From NCBI RefSeq assembly GCF_016464705.1, contig NZ_JAEHOB010000010.1:62001-126000 (forward strand): a stretch of 64,000 bases of DNA, given 5' to 3'. Made by a program: the position numbers and the translations under genes. This document shows positions 16,127-23,140 of this stretch, one piece after another; position 1 is the first letter of the stretch; the number at the start of each line of letters is the position of its first letter. Below the pieces are notes generated by a model, which did not search any database, was not told where the DNA came from, and saw nothing but the letters and a program-made list of their open reading frames with translations. Origin of the DNA: Qaidamihabitans albus (GTDB lineage: Bacteria > Actinomycetota > Actinomycetes > Mycobacteriales > Pseudonocardiaceae).

Positions 16127-17515
16127 ATGGAAATAGTTTCCGACGAACCGATCTCCCAGCTCATCCGGTCCGCACGAAAGCAGTGCCGGCTCAGCCAGTA
16201 CACACTCGCGCGCGAGCTCGCCACCGTGTCCGGCAGGCCCACCGTCACCCGGGACCTGGTCGCCCGCTGGGAACGCGGGCATCAGATCCCCCGGCGCGGT
16301 TCCCGGCAATGGCTGGCGGTGGTACTGCGGGTACCTGTCGAACGCCTCGACGCGGCAGCGGCCGCGTCACGCCGCCGCACGCGTCTCGGTCACGCCGTCG
16401 TGACCAGCAACGCCCCGGTCAAGCCCGGACCGGCACGCCGCGCCCAGGGCGCACCCGCACTGCTACCGGTGTTCCGCTCCCGCGTGCAGGCCGGGATCCT
16501 CGCCGCGGCCCTGCTCAACCCGCACCGATCGTTCAGCCTCTCCGAACTCTCCGAGCACGCGGGCGGCTCGCTGGCCTCGGTGGACAAGGAGAGCAGACTG
16601 CTCGAGGTCGCCGGCCTCCTGACCAGCCGCGTCGACGGCACCATCCGGCTGATGCGGGCCGCCGAGAGCGGGCCCGCGATCGCGCCGCTCACGGACCTGA
16701 TCCGCTGTACCTACGGCGTGCCGCAGGTAATCGGCGAGGAGTTCGGCCGCGTTGCGGGAGTCGCCCGGATCGTCATCGGCGGAGCGTGGGCCGAGCGCTT
16801 CGCGGGGCTCGCGGGGCCCGCACCGGAGAGCATCGAGCTGCTCATCGGCATCGCGCCCGGCCAGGCGAGGGACCGCACGACACTCGGCACCGCCGCGCGG
16901 CGTGCGCAGACCCGGCTCAAGTGCCTCGTCCACTTCTCCATCGACACCGTCGACCATCCGATGGACCACCGGCAGATTCCCCACCAGCGCTCCGGCCGGC
17001 CCGTCGTGGAGGTGGCTCCCGCGCGGCCACGGCAGGTGCCCGCGGCCCGAACCCCGTGGTCCGACGGCCGCGAGGTCATCACCGAACTCGTCGACGCGGG
17101 AAGGATGAACCTGGTCGGCGGCCCGGCCGCGAACAGCGTTCCCTTCCTCGAACTGGCTTCCCAGCACATCGTCGCTGCGGAGCAGCTCACCAGCTCCGCG
17201 CCACAGTCCGCCTTCCTGCTGCTCTCGCACGCCGCCCAGCTGATCGCCTCGGCGCTGCTCGCGCATCAGGGCCTCCGGCCCGCCGCCGGGTCGGGCGACC
17301 ACGTCGCGGGTCAGGCGGTCGCCGCTCAGTTCGGGCACCAGTTCTCCCAGGTCGACCTGCTCCGGCGCCGCTCCATCGAGCTCCACGACCCGGTCGGCCG
17401 CGACAGCCAGGCGACCGACGAGGAGGTGCGCACCTACCTCGCGACGGTGCGGACACTGCTGGCCGTCGCCCGCAACGTCACCGACAAGCTGGGCCTGTTC
17501 ATCCCGCAGCAGTAG
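16127..17515 (+). CDS. XRE regulator fused to degenerate MNT-like and HEPN-like domains
   Basis: 462 residues. Residues 8-75 are an XRE-type helix-turn-helix (ISQLIRSARKQCRLSQYTLA...). Residues 113-178 look like the winged helix that precedes actinobacterial minimal nucleotidyltransferases (LPVFRSRVQAGILAAALL...). Residues 186-242 match that nucleotidyltransferase core, but the GSW motif reads GGAW (218-221) and the DxD pair reads SxE (235-237), so catalysis is unlikely. Residues 338-460 are helical and HEPN-like, with RRRSIELH (413-420) fitting Rx4-6H. GTG 16091 is an alternative start; ATG 16127 fits the domain edge better. Base composition is chromosome-like, so it may mark the island edge. 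Domain calls are from memory of motifs. Confidence 0.7.
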   Translation: MEIVSDEPISQLIRSARKQCRLSQYTLARELATVSGRPTVTRDLVARWERGHQIPRRGSRQWLAVVLRVPVERLDAAAAASRRRTRLGHAVVTSNAPVKPGPARRAQGAPALLPVFRSRVQAGILAAALLNPHRSFSLSELSEHAGGSLASVDKESRLLEVAGLLTSRVDGTIRLMRAAESGPAIAPLTDLIRCTYGVPQVIGEEFGRVAGVARIVIGGAWAERFAGLAGPAPESIELLIGIAPGQARDRTTLGTAARRAQTRLKCLVHFSIDTVDHPMDHRQIPHQRSGRPVVEVAPARPRQVPAARTPWSDGREVITELVDAGRMNLVGGPAANSVPFLELASQHIVAAEQLTSSAPQSAFLLLSHAAQLIASALLAHQGLRPAAGSGDHVAGQAVAAQFGHQFSQVDLLRRRSIELHDPVGRDSQATDEEVRTYLATVRTLLAVARNVTDKLGLFIPQQ

Positions 17516-17523
17516 CTCCCAGC

Positions 17524-17549
17524 GGTGGCCGCCGCACTCAGCGGCCGCC
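17524..17549 (+). terminator. hairpin between convergent genes
   Basis: A nine-base-pair stem (GGTGGCCGC with GCGGCCGCC, one G-T pair) and an 8-base loop directly after the regulator stop at 17515. The right arm overlaps the end of the convergent SDR gene. There is no T tract, as is common for actinomycete terminators. Confidence 0.4.
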
Positions 17550-18269
17550 ACTGACATCGGTGAAGGACCCGGTCACGTAGGACGCCGCCGGGGACAGCAG
17601 CCAGACAATCGCCTCCGCCGTCTCCGCCGCCGTGCCCGGGCGCCGCATCGGCACGGTGGGCGCGATCCGCGCGGGCCGGCCGGGTTCACCACCGCTGGCG
17701 TGGATGTCCGTCTCGATCAGCCCCGGCCGGACCGCGTTGACCCGGATCCCGTCCTCGGCGGCCTCCTTCGCCAGCCCCACCGTCAGCGCGTCCACGGCCG
17801 CCTTCGACGCCGCGTAGTCGACGTACTCGCCGGGCGCACCGAGGACGGCGGCGCGCGAGGACACGTTCACGATGGCGCCGCCCTCCGTCATGCGGCGCAC
17901 GGCCTCCCGCGCGCACAGGAACGCACCCACGACATTGACCGCGAGCAGCCGCCCGATCCGCGCGGCGTCGAGGTCCGCCACACGGGACTGCCTGGCGACG
18001 ATCCCCGCATTGTTGACCAGGCCCCGCAACGGCCCCAGCCGGTCCTGCGCCTGGTCGAACAGCGCCAGCACGTCCTCCTCGACCGCCACGTCGGCGTGCA
18101 CCGCCAGCGCTGCCGCGCCGGCAGTCCGGCAGTCCGCCACCACCTCAGCCGCGGCTTCGGCCTCCTGCCGGTAGCTCACGCACACGTCCCAGCCCCGGGT
18201 CGCGGCGAGCCGCGCCGTCGCCGCTCCGATACCCCTGCTGCCTCCGGTGATCACCACGAGTCCGCTCAC
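17538..18269 (-). CDS. SDR family oxidoreductase
   Basis: A 243-residue classical short-chain dehydrogenase. VVITGGSRGIGAAT is the cofactor motif, NNAG follows, then NVSSRAA (catalytic Ser) and YVDYAASKAAV (Tyr and Lys). The C-terminus VTGSFTDVSGGR is standard. GTG at 18269 puts the Rossmann motif at residue 5; the longer frame from 18299 has no ribosome site. Substrate unknown. It is divergent from the Nudix gene. Confidence 0.86.
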   Translation of the reverse strand: MSGLVVITGGSRGIGAATARLAATRGWDVCVSYRQEAEAAAEVVADCRTAGAAALAVHADVAVEEDVLALFDQAQDRLGPLRGLVNNAGIVARQSRVADLDAARIGRLLAVNVVGAFLCAREAVRRMTEGGAIVNVSSRAAVLGAPGEYVDYAASKAAVDALTVGLAKEAAEDGIRVNAVRPGLIETDIHASGGEPGRPARIAPTVPMRRPGTAAETAEAIVWLLSPAASYVTGSFTDVSGGR

Positions 18270-18310
18270 GGCCCGAGTATGCCCGTACCGGAGGGCCATA
18301 CGATGGAGCG

Positions 18311-18910
18311 ATGCCGCCGGAGCTCCGTACCCAGGTCGCCGAGCAGCTGCGGCGGTTCACGCCGACGCCTGCGGCCGGCTCCGGCAAGCGCGCGGCGGTC
18401 ACCGTCGCCCTGGTCGCCGACGGCGGCGAGGCCGGCATCTGGCTGACCCGGCGGGCCGCGATGCTGCGCGCACACGCGGGCCAGTTCGCGCTGCCCGGCG
18501 GCCGCGTCGACGAAGGGGAGGACGTGGAAGGCGCGGCGCTGCGCGAACTGCACGAGGAACTCGGGGTCCGCCTCGGTGAGCAGGACGTCCTCGGCAGGCT
18601 GGACGACTACGTGACCCGCTCCGGCTACGTCATCACACCGCTGGTCGTCTGGGCGGGCGCCGCGCCGCGAGTGCGGCCCAACCCGGCCGAGGTCGCACGC
18701 GTGCACTGGATTCCGCTGCGGGAGCTCGACGTGCCGGCCCGGTTCGTCCGGATTCCCGAGTCGGACCGGCCGGTGATCCAGCTGCCCCTCGTCGGGACGC
18801 TGGTCCACGCGCCGACCGCGGCGATCCTGCACCAGTTCCGCGAGGTCGCCCTGCACGGCAGGCACACTAGGGTCGCCCACCTGGAGCAACCCGTGTTCGC
18901 GTGGCGCTGA
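18311..18910 (+). CDS. Nudix hydrolase (CoA-pyrophosphatase-like)
   Basis: A 199-residue Nudix protein. The box GGRVDEGEDVEGAALRELHE-ELGV (residues 63-86) carries the metal-binding REUxEE core. LRAHAGQFALPGG just before it resembles the NuCoA motif of CoA-pyrophosphatases such as NudL, so cleavage of CoA or CoA esters is the likely role. Cytosolic. Divergent from the SDR gene; the kinase gene follows after 38 bp on the same strand. Confidence 0.85.
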   Translation: MPPELRTQVAEQLRRFTPTPAAGSGKRAAVTVALVADGGEAGIWLTRRAAMLRAHAGQFALPGGRVDEGEDVEGAALRELHEELGVRLGEQDVLGRLDDYVTRSGYVITPLVVWAGAAPRVRPNPAEVARVHWIPLRELDVPARFVRIPESDRPVIQLPLVGTLVHAPTAAILHQFREVALHGRHTRVAHLEQPVFAWR

Positions 18911-18948
18911 GCCGGTTTGCCAAGCGCGGACGCGGGTACGGCTGACGC

Positions 18949-19872
18949 ATGCCGGTGGATGTCGTCGTCGCCGGGCAGATCGCCCGCGACCTGGTTCTCC
19001 GTGTCTTCGACGCACCGGACGCCGGTGGCAGCGCCGACGTGCGTTTCCGCCGGGAGATGCTCGGCGGCAAGGGCGCCAACCAGGCCGTCGCGCTCGCGCA
19101 GCTCGGCATGGACGTGACACTGCTCGGCGTCACCGGCGACGATCGGGTGGCGGGCGAGCTGCTGGAGCAGGCCGGCCTCGACGGGATCGACACGGCGAGC
19201 GCCGTCCGCCGCTCCGGCACCGAGACCGCGTTGATCGTGGACATCGTCGACGACCACGGAAAGTGGCGCTACCTCGAGCACATCCCCGAGAGCACCCTGC
19301 TCACGACGAGAGACGTGACGGCGTCCGGCACGGCCATCGCCGCGGCCAAGTCGGTCGTCGTGCAGCTCCAGCAGCCGGCCGACATGGCGCTCGCGGCCGC
19401 GCGGCTGGCTCGAGCCGCCGGTGCGCGCGTGGTGCTGGACGGCGCCATCGAAGATCCAGCCCACCGCGCGCCGCTGCTGGCCAACGCCGACGTCGTGCGG
19501 GCCGACGCGCGTGAGGCCGGGCAACTGGCCGGGCGCCCGGTGCGCACCGAGGACGAGGGGATACAGGCGGCCGGGGAACTGCTGAAGGAGGGGCCCTCCC
19601 TGGTCGTGCTCGAGGTCGCGGGAGCGGGCAACGTCTTCGTCCACCCCGGTGGCCGGGAGTTCCTGCCCCTCGTCGACACCGGCGTGGTCGACACCACGGG
19701 CGCAGGCGATGCCCTGGTCGCGGCGCTCACCGCGACCCTGACCCGCGACGGGCCCGTGCACGAGGCGGCCCGGCTCGCCGTCGCGGCCGCGGGCGCGACG
19801 GTCGGTCACGCCGGTGGCAGGCCGAACCTCACACCCGAAGCGGTGAACGCCCAGCTCGACCGGCTGCCCTAG
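18949..19872 (+). CDS. PfkB-family carbohydrate kinase (ribokinase-like)
   Basis: A 307-residue kinase. GGKGANQAVALAQLG (about 44-58) is PfkB signature 1, and DTTGAGDALVAAL near 250 is signature 2 with the catalytic Asp of GAGD. Length and order match ribokinase-like enzymes; the sugar is not certain. Its stop codon overlaps that of the convergent dioxygenase-like gene in a shared CTAG. Confidence 0.88.
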   Translation: MPVDVVVAGQIARDLVLRVFDAPDAGGSADVRFRREMLGGKGANQAVALAQLGMDVTLLGVTGDDRVAGELLEQAGLDGIDTASAVRRSGTETALIVDIVDDHGKWRYLEHIPESTLLTTRDVTASGTAIAAAKSVVVQLQQPADMALAAARLARAAGARVVLDGAIEDPAHRAPLLANADVVRADAREAGQLAGRPVRTEDEGIQAAGELLKEGPSLVVLEVAGAGNVFVHPGGREFLPLVDTGVVDTTGAGDALVAALTATLTRDGPVHEAARLAVAAAGATVGHAGGRPNLTPEAVNAQLDRLP

Positions 19873-20666
19873 ACCGGCACCTCCAACTCGGCAGTGTAGC
19901 CGGACTCCGCGTCACCCGTGACCGTGGCGAGCTGGGCCTCCCAGCCGTCGCCGAACACGTTGTCCGCCTCCAGCGAGATCCCCGCCAGGTTGCGCACGCT
20001 CTGGCCGTAGCCGTCGGTCGCGTAGACGGCCGCACACACGTCCTCGGGCAGCGCGAGCTGCGAGGTCTTGACCGGCTCACCTGCCGCCGTCGCCTCGGCG
20101 AGGCTCGCGTACACCTCGAAATGGACATGCGGCCAGCGCCCGGCGTACGCGCCGGGAAAGACACTGACGAAGCTGACCCTGCCCTGCTCGTCGGTCTCCT
20201 GCACACCGCGCAGGTAGTTCTCGTCGCCGACACTGCGCGAGTACATCGAGTACTCCCCGTCCCGGTCGCAGTGCCACAGGTAGACGGCAGCACCGGGCAG
20301 CGGTCCGCAGCCGGACGCGGCATCGCGCACCGCGAGTGTGATCGTCAGTGGCACCCCTTGGGCGGCGCCCGACGCGGCACCGAAACTCGACCGGATGTCA
20401 CTGCGGACGATCCCGCTTTCGGTGAGCACGTTCGGCCCGTTGGAACCGTCGCCGGGAAAGGGGCCCGCGGTCTCGTCGGGGATCTCGGCACACCCCGCGG
20501 CGGTCTCCGCGGTGGTCGCGCTCACCGGCGCACCGGTGGAGCCGCTCGTGCAGCCGGCCAGAGCGGCGAGGCCGGCCCCACCGAACAACAGCAGAGCCCG
20601 CCGCCTGCCGAGGGTGGCGAGATCGAAGGCGAGGCCCCGGTCGTGACCGTGGTGTTCGTGCGTCAT
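19869..20666 (-). CDS. intradiol ring-cleavage dioxygenase-like lipoprotein
   Basis: 265 residues. The N-terminus has a twin-Arg pair (GRRRALLLFGGAG) and the lipobox LAGC, so it is an exported lipoprotein, possibly through Tat. The body resembles the catalytic chain of protocatechuate/catechol dioxygenases: AVYLWHCDRDGEYSMYS provides one Tyr, and YAGRWPHVHFEVY provides the Tyr-x8-range and the HxH iron ligands. Such extracellular members are common in actinomycetes, and their substrates are mostly unknown. Start at 20666; the much longer frame upstream is Arg/Pro-rich and rejected. Confidence 0.82.
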   Translation of the reverse strand: MTHEHHGHDRGLAFDLATLGRRRALLLFGGAGLAALAGCTSGSTGAPVSATTAETAAGCAEIPDETAGPFPGDGSNGPNVLTESGIVRSDIRSSFGAASGAAQGVPLTITLAVRDAASGCGPLPGAAVYLWHCDRDGEYSMYSRSVGDENYLRGVQETDEQGRVSFVSVFPGAYAGRWPHVHFEVYASLAEATAAGEPVKTSQLALPEDVCAAVYATDGYGQSVRNLAGISLEADNVFGDGWEAQLATVTGDAESGYTAELEVPV

Positions 20667-20768
20667 GGGAAGAGCTTCGCCCACCTGCCTGTGTGACACC
20701 CGTGGGCACGCTGTGGAACCCCGCGGGGCGCGCTGCCGGATCCATGGAGTCCGTGCCAGGCTTGACAC

Positions 20769-21161
20769 ATGACAACGGATCGCAACGTACTCGGAGAACA
20801 GCTTGAGGCGTGCGGCACCGACCCAGTGACCGGTTTCTACCGCGACGGATGCTGCAACACCGGACCGGAGGACCTCGGTAACCACACCGTGTGCGCCGTC
20901 GTCTCCGCGGAGTTTCTCGCGCACCAGCAGGCGGCCGGGAACGATCTCGTGACCGCGCGGCCGGAGTACGGCTTCGCCGGACTGAACCCGGGAGACCGCT
21001 GGTGCGTGTGCGCCGCGCGGTGGCTCGAGGCGTACGAGGCGGGCGCCGCGCCCCCCGTGGTGCTCGCCGCCACCCACATCCAGGCGCTCGACGTGGTGCC
21101 ACTCGACGCCCTCAGGAAACATGCCGTCGACGTGCCGGCGGATCCCAGCGGGCTTGTCTGA
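20769..21161 (+). CDS. DUF2237 family protein
   Basis: 130 residues with the full conserved pattern of DUF2237: NVLGEQLEACGTDPVTGFYR, DGCCNTGPEDLGNHTVCA, EFLAHQQAAGNDL, GDRWCVCAARWLEA and ATHIQALDVVPL. Several conserved Cys suggest metal or redox roles. Function unknown. Divergent from the dioxygenase-like gene. Confidence 0.85.
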   Translation: MTTDRNVLGEQLEACGTDPVTGFYRDGCCNTGPEDLGNHTVCAVVSAEFLAHQQAAGNDLVTARPEYGFAGLNPGDRWCVCAARWLEAYEAGAAPPVVLAATHIQALDVVPLDALRKHAVDVPADPSGLV

Positions 21162-21204
21162 GCCCGCCGGCCCCGGCTCCCGGCACGGAACGGCGGAACC
21201 CGGG

Positions 21205-21329
21205 CTGCCGCGCGGGCTCGTGCTCGGCATGGCCGCGCTGGTCGTGGTGGTCGCCGGAATCCGCGCCCTCGCCGACCTGCTCGCCCCCGTTCCTCGCGCT
21301 GATCCTGACCGTCGCGGTCAGCCCTCAGT
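21205..21329 (+). pseudogene. frameshifted remnant of an AI-2E family transporter N-terminus
   Basis: One frame gives LPRGLVLGMAALVVVVAGI then RALADLLAPV. One base out of frame, starting near 21290, it continues FLALILTVAVSP. Joined by a single missing base these form the standard first-helix region of AI-2E/PerM family permeases. The rest of the gene is absent: the neighbouring immunity gene begins at once on the other strand. Best read as a decayed, truncated gene. Confidence 0.55.
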
Positions 21330-22154
21330 GGACGGTTGCCCGGTGACCGCGGCCACGGCCAGCTCCCTGGCCGGCTCGCCCACCTCCGGCACGGTGAAGT
21401 TCCGCGCGCGGATGTGCGTGAGCAGGTCCGGGTCGGGCGCGACCTCGTGCTCGCGCAGGTAGTAGGCGACCGCACCGGGCCAGACCCAGGTGCCGTCGGT
21501 ACGGAAGTTCAGCGGCACCGACGGTGGCCGGCCGGGATCGAACACGTCGTCGTCGTAACTGCGCGCCGCGAGCACGACCGGCGCCGCCTCGAGGTAGCCG
21601 AGCACGCGATCGCGCTCCGCGGGAGCCAGCGGCGGGCGCTCGACCACCGGCCTGCCCGCCTCGTCGAGGCCGTCGTAGACCCGCGGCGTCCGAAGCCCGG
21701 GCTCAGGGCCGGCCGCCGGCAGACCGGCCCGCAGCCGGAACCAGTCCGGGATGTACTCGTCGGCACGCGGGAAGAACCGCAGCTCGTCCTGGAAGCCGAC
21801 CGGCGGCGGGACACGGCGCCACCGGGGTTCGGCATCGATGCCGAACTCGGCCCTGGGTCCCTCCGCCGGGTCGAACACGAGGACGGCGCCGAGCCAGGTA
21901 CCGCGGCCGGGCCGGTACATCCCGGACCGCAGGGTGCCGAGGAGTCGCACGGCGGGTTCGGGCGGCCGCGCCGGACGCGGCACTCCGTCGGGACCGGTGA
22001 TGACCGCGTCGACCTCGATGTGCCTGCCGACGGCACGGTACTCGGCACGCAGCTGCCGCCAGCCGCGTGGCGCGGCGGTGGCGAACGCGTAGCCGATCTG
22101 CTGCACGAGCTGTTGCTGCTGCTCGGCAGTCAGCGGCACCGGTGGCCGGCTCAT
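21318..22154 (-). CDS. YezG-like immunity paralog with extra C-terminal domain
   Basis: 278 residues. Residues 10-150 align by eye with the two shorter neighbours: PRGWRQLRAEYRAVGRHI, LRSGMYRPGRGTW, then FPRADEYIPDWFR. Residues 150-278 are an extra domain with a TDGTWVWPGAVAYYL motif. The gene is the last of the toxin cassette, 17 bp after the second immunity gene, with AGAGGA before the ATG. Probably an accessory or orphan immunity protein for a related toxin. The C-terminal domain is unassigned. Its 3' end slightly overlaps the permease remnant on the other strand. Confidence 0.68.
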   Translation of the reverse strand: MSRPPVPLTAEQQQQLVQQIGYAFATAAPRGWRQLRAEYRAVGRHIEVDAVITGPDGVPRPARPPEPAVRLLGTLRSGMYRPGRGTWLGAVLVFDPAEGPRAEFGIDAEPRWRRVPPPVGFQDELRFFPRADEYIPDWFRLRAGLPAAGPEPGLRTPRVYDGLDEAGRPVVERPPLAPAERDRVLGYLEAAPVVLAARSYDDDVFDPGRPPSVPLNFRTDGTWVWPGAVAYYLREHEVAPDPDLLTHIRARNFTVPEVGEPARELAVAAVTGQPSTEG

Positions 22155-22171
22155 GACCCGTCCTCTCGTGC

Positions 22172-22624
22172 TCAGTTGGCCGCAGGCGGTGCAGTGGCGA
22201 GCCTGTCCCGGAACCAGGCGGGCATGTTCTCCTCGTCGCGCGGGAAACGTTCCTGGTCCAGCCGGAAGTGCTCCGGGTCCGGCGCCGACCGGAAGCCGGG
22301 CTCGTCGTCCCAGTTGTACCTGACCGAGTAGGTGGCCGGCGGATCGACGATCAGCTCCAGCGAGTACCAGGTGCCGCGACCCTCGACGTACATGCCCGAC
22401 CGAAGGCTGGAGAACAGCCGCGCCGACTCCTTCGGTGGGCTCCAGCGCCGCGTCGAGCCATCGGCCATGCGCACACCCGCCGCGACGTTGACGTGCCTGC
22501 CGACGACGAGATAGTCCATCACCAGCCGCCGCCAGCCTTCGGGAAGGTGATCGACGAGCAGCGTGGTGATCTCCCCGAGCAGCTCGTTCTGCTCGGGCGG
22601 GGTCATCGGCGTGCCCGTGGTCAT
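22172..22624 (-). CDS. YezG-like immunity protein (DUF600-like), second copy
   Basis: 150 residues, paralogous to the flanking two: LPEGWRRLVMDYLVVGRHV, LRSGMYVEGRGTWYSLEL, RYNWDDEPGF, then ERFPRDEENMPAWFRDRL. The W...F-x-D/E-x-F-P-R-x-x-E-x-x-P-x-W ending is typical of YezG-type antitoxins that bind YeeF-like nuclease toxins. Cytosolic and acidic. The family call is by motif recall, so moderate. Confidence 0.7.
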   Translation of the reverse strand: MTTGTPMTPPEQNELLGEITTLLVDHLPEGWRRLVMDYLVVGRHVNVAAGVRMADGSTRRWSPPKESARLFSSLRSGMYVEGRGTWYSLELIVDPPATYSVRYNWDDEPGFRSAPDPEHFRLDQERFPRDEENMPAWFRDRLATAPPAAN

Positions 22625-22693
22625 CGTGTCTGATCCTCCTGAGTTCGGTGCGGGGCGCTCAGTACCCGCCGAACACTAGTACCGCCCACGGTC

Positions 22694-23140
22694 TCACCCG
22701 GGCGCGCCGGGCACGGGCCGCTCACCGCGCGCCGCCTCGTCGAGCCTCGCCCGCAGCCACGCCGGAACGTGCTCGTCGGCCCGGGGAAAGATCTCTAGGT
22801 CGCGGGCGAACAGCGACGGCGGCACCTCCGGCCACCATTGCGGGTCCCCGTCGTAGTCGAAGTCCGCCTCGGGCGGCTCGCCGGAACGCAGCTCGAACCT
22901 CGCGGAGAACCAGGTTCCCCTCCCCGGCCGGTACATCCGGGCCCGAAGCTCGGCCAGCGTCCCCGTCAGCGGTGGCAGCTCCAGCACGGGCGAGCTGCCG
23001 TCGGCCATCGCCACGGTGGCTTCGAGCTGGTAGGTGACCACGCTGCCCCACACCCTGAGCCGGACCCGCCGCCAGCCGCGTGGCGCGGCCGCCGCGAGCG
23101 CGTCGCACACGTCCTGTGTCAGCTGCTCAGGACTCGCCAT
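22694..23140 (-). CDS. YezG-like immunity protein directly downstream of the toxin
   Basis: 148 residues. PRGWRRVRLRVWGSVVTYQL, ARMYRPGRGTWFSARFEL, DYDGDPQWWPEVPP and EIFPRADEHVPAWLRARL mark it as a paralog of the next two genes. It starts 14 bases inside the toxin gene, so the two are made together. This makes it the likely cognate immunity protein. Confidence 0.75.
   Translation of the reverse strand: MASPEQLTQDVCDALAAAAPRGWRRVRLRVWGSVVTYQLEATVAMADGSSPVLELPPLTGTLAELRARMYRPGRGTWFSARFELRSGEPPEADFDYDGDPQWWPEVPPSLFARDLEIFPRADEHVPAWLRARLDEAARGERPVPGAPG

Noticed and set aside
15994-17580. 528-codon plus-strand frame over the XRE/MNT/HEPN-like gene
   Set aside because: Arg/Pro-rich with no motif; the other frame has clear domain motifs.
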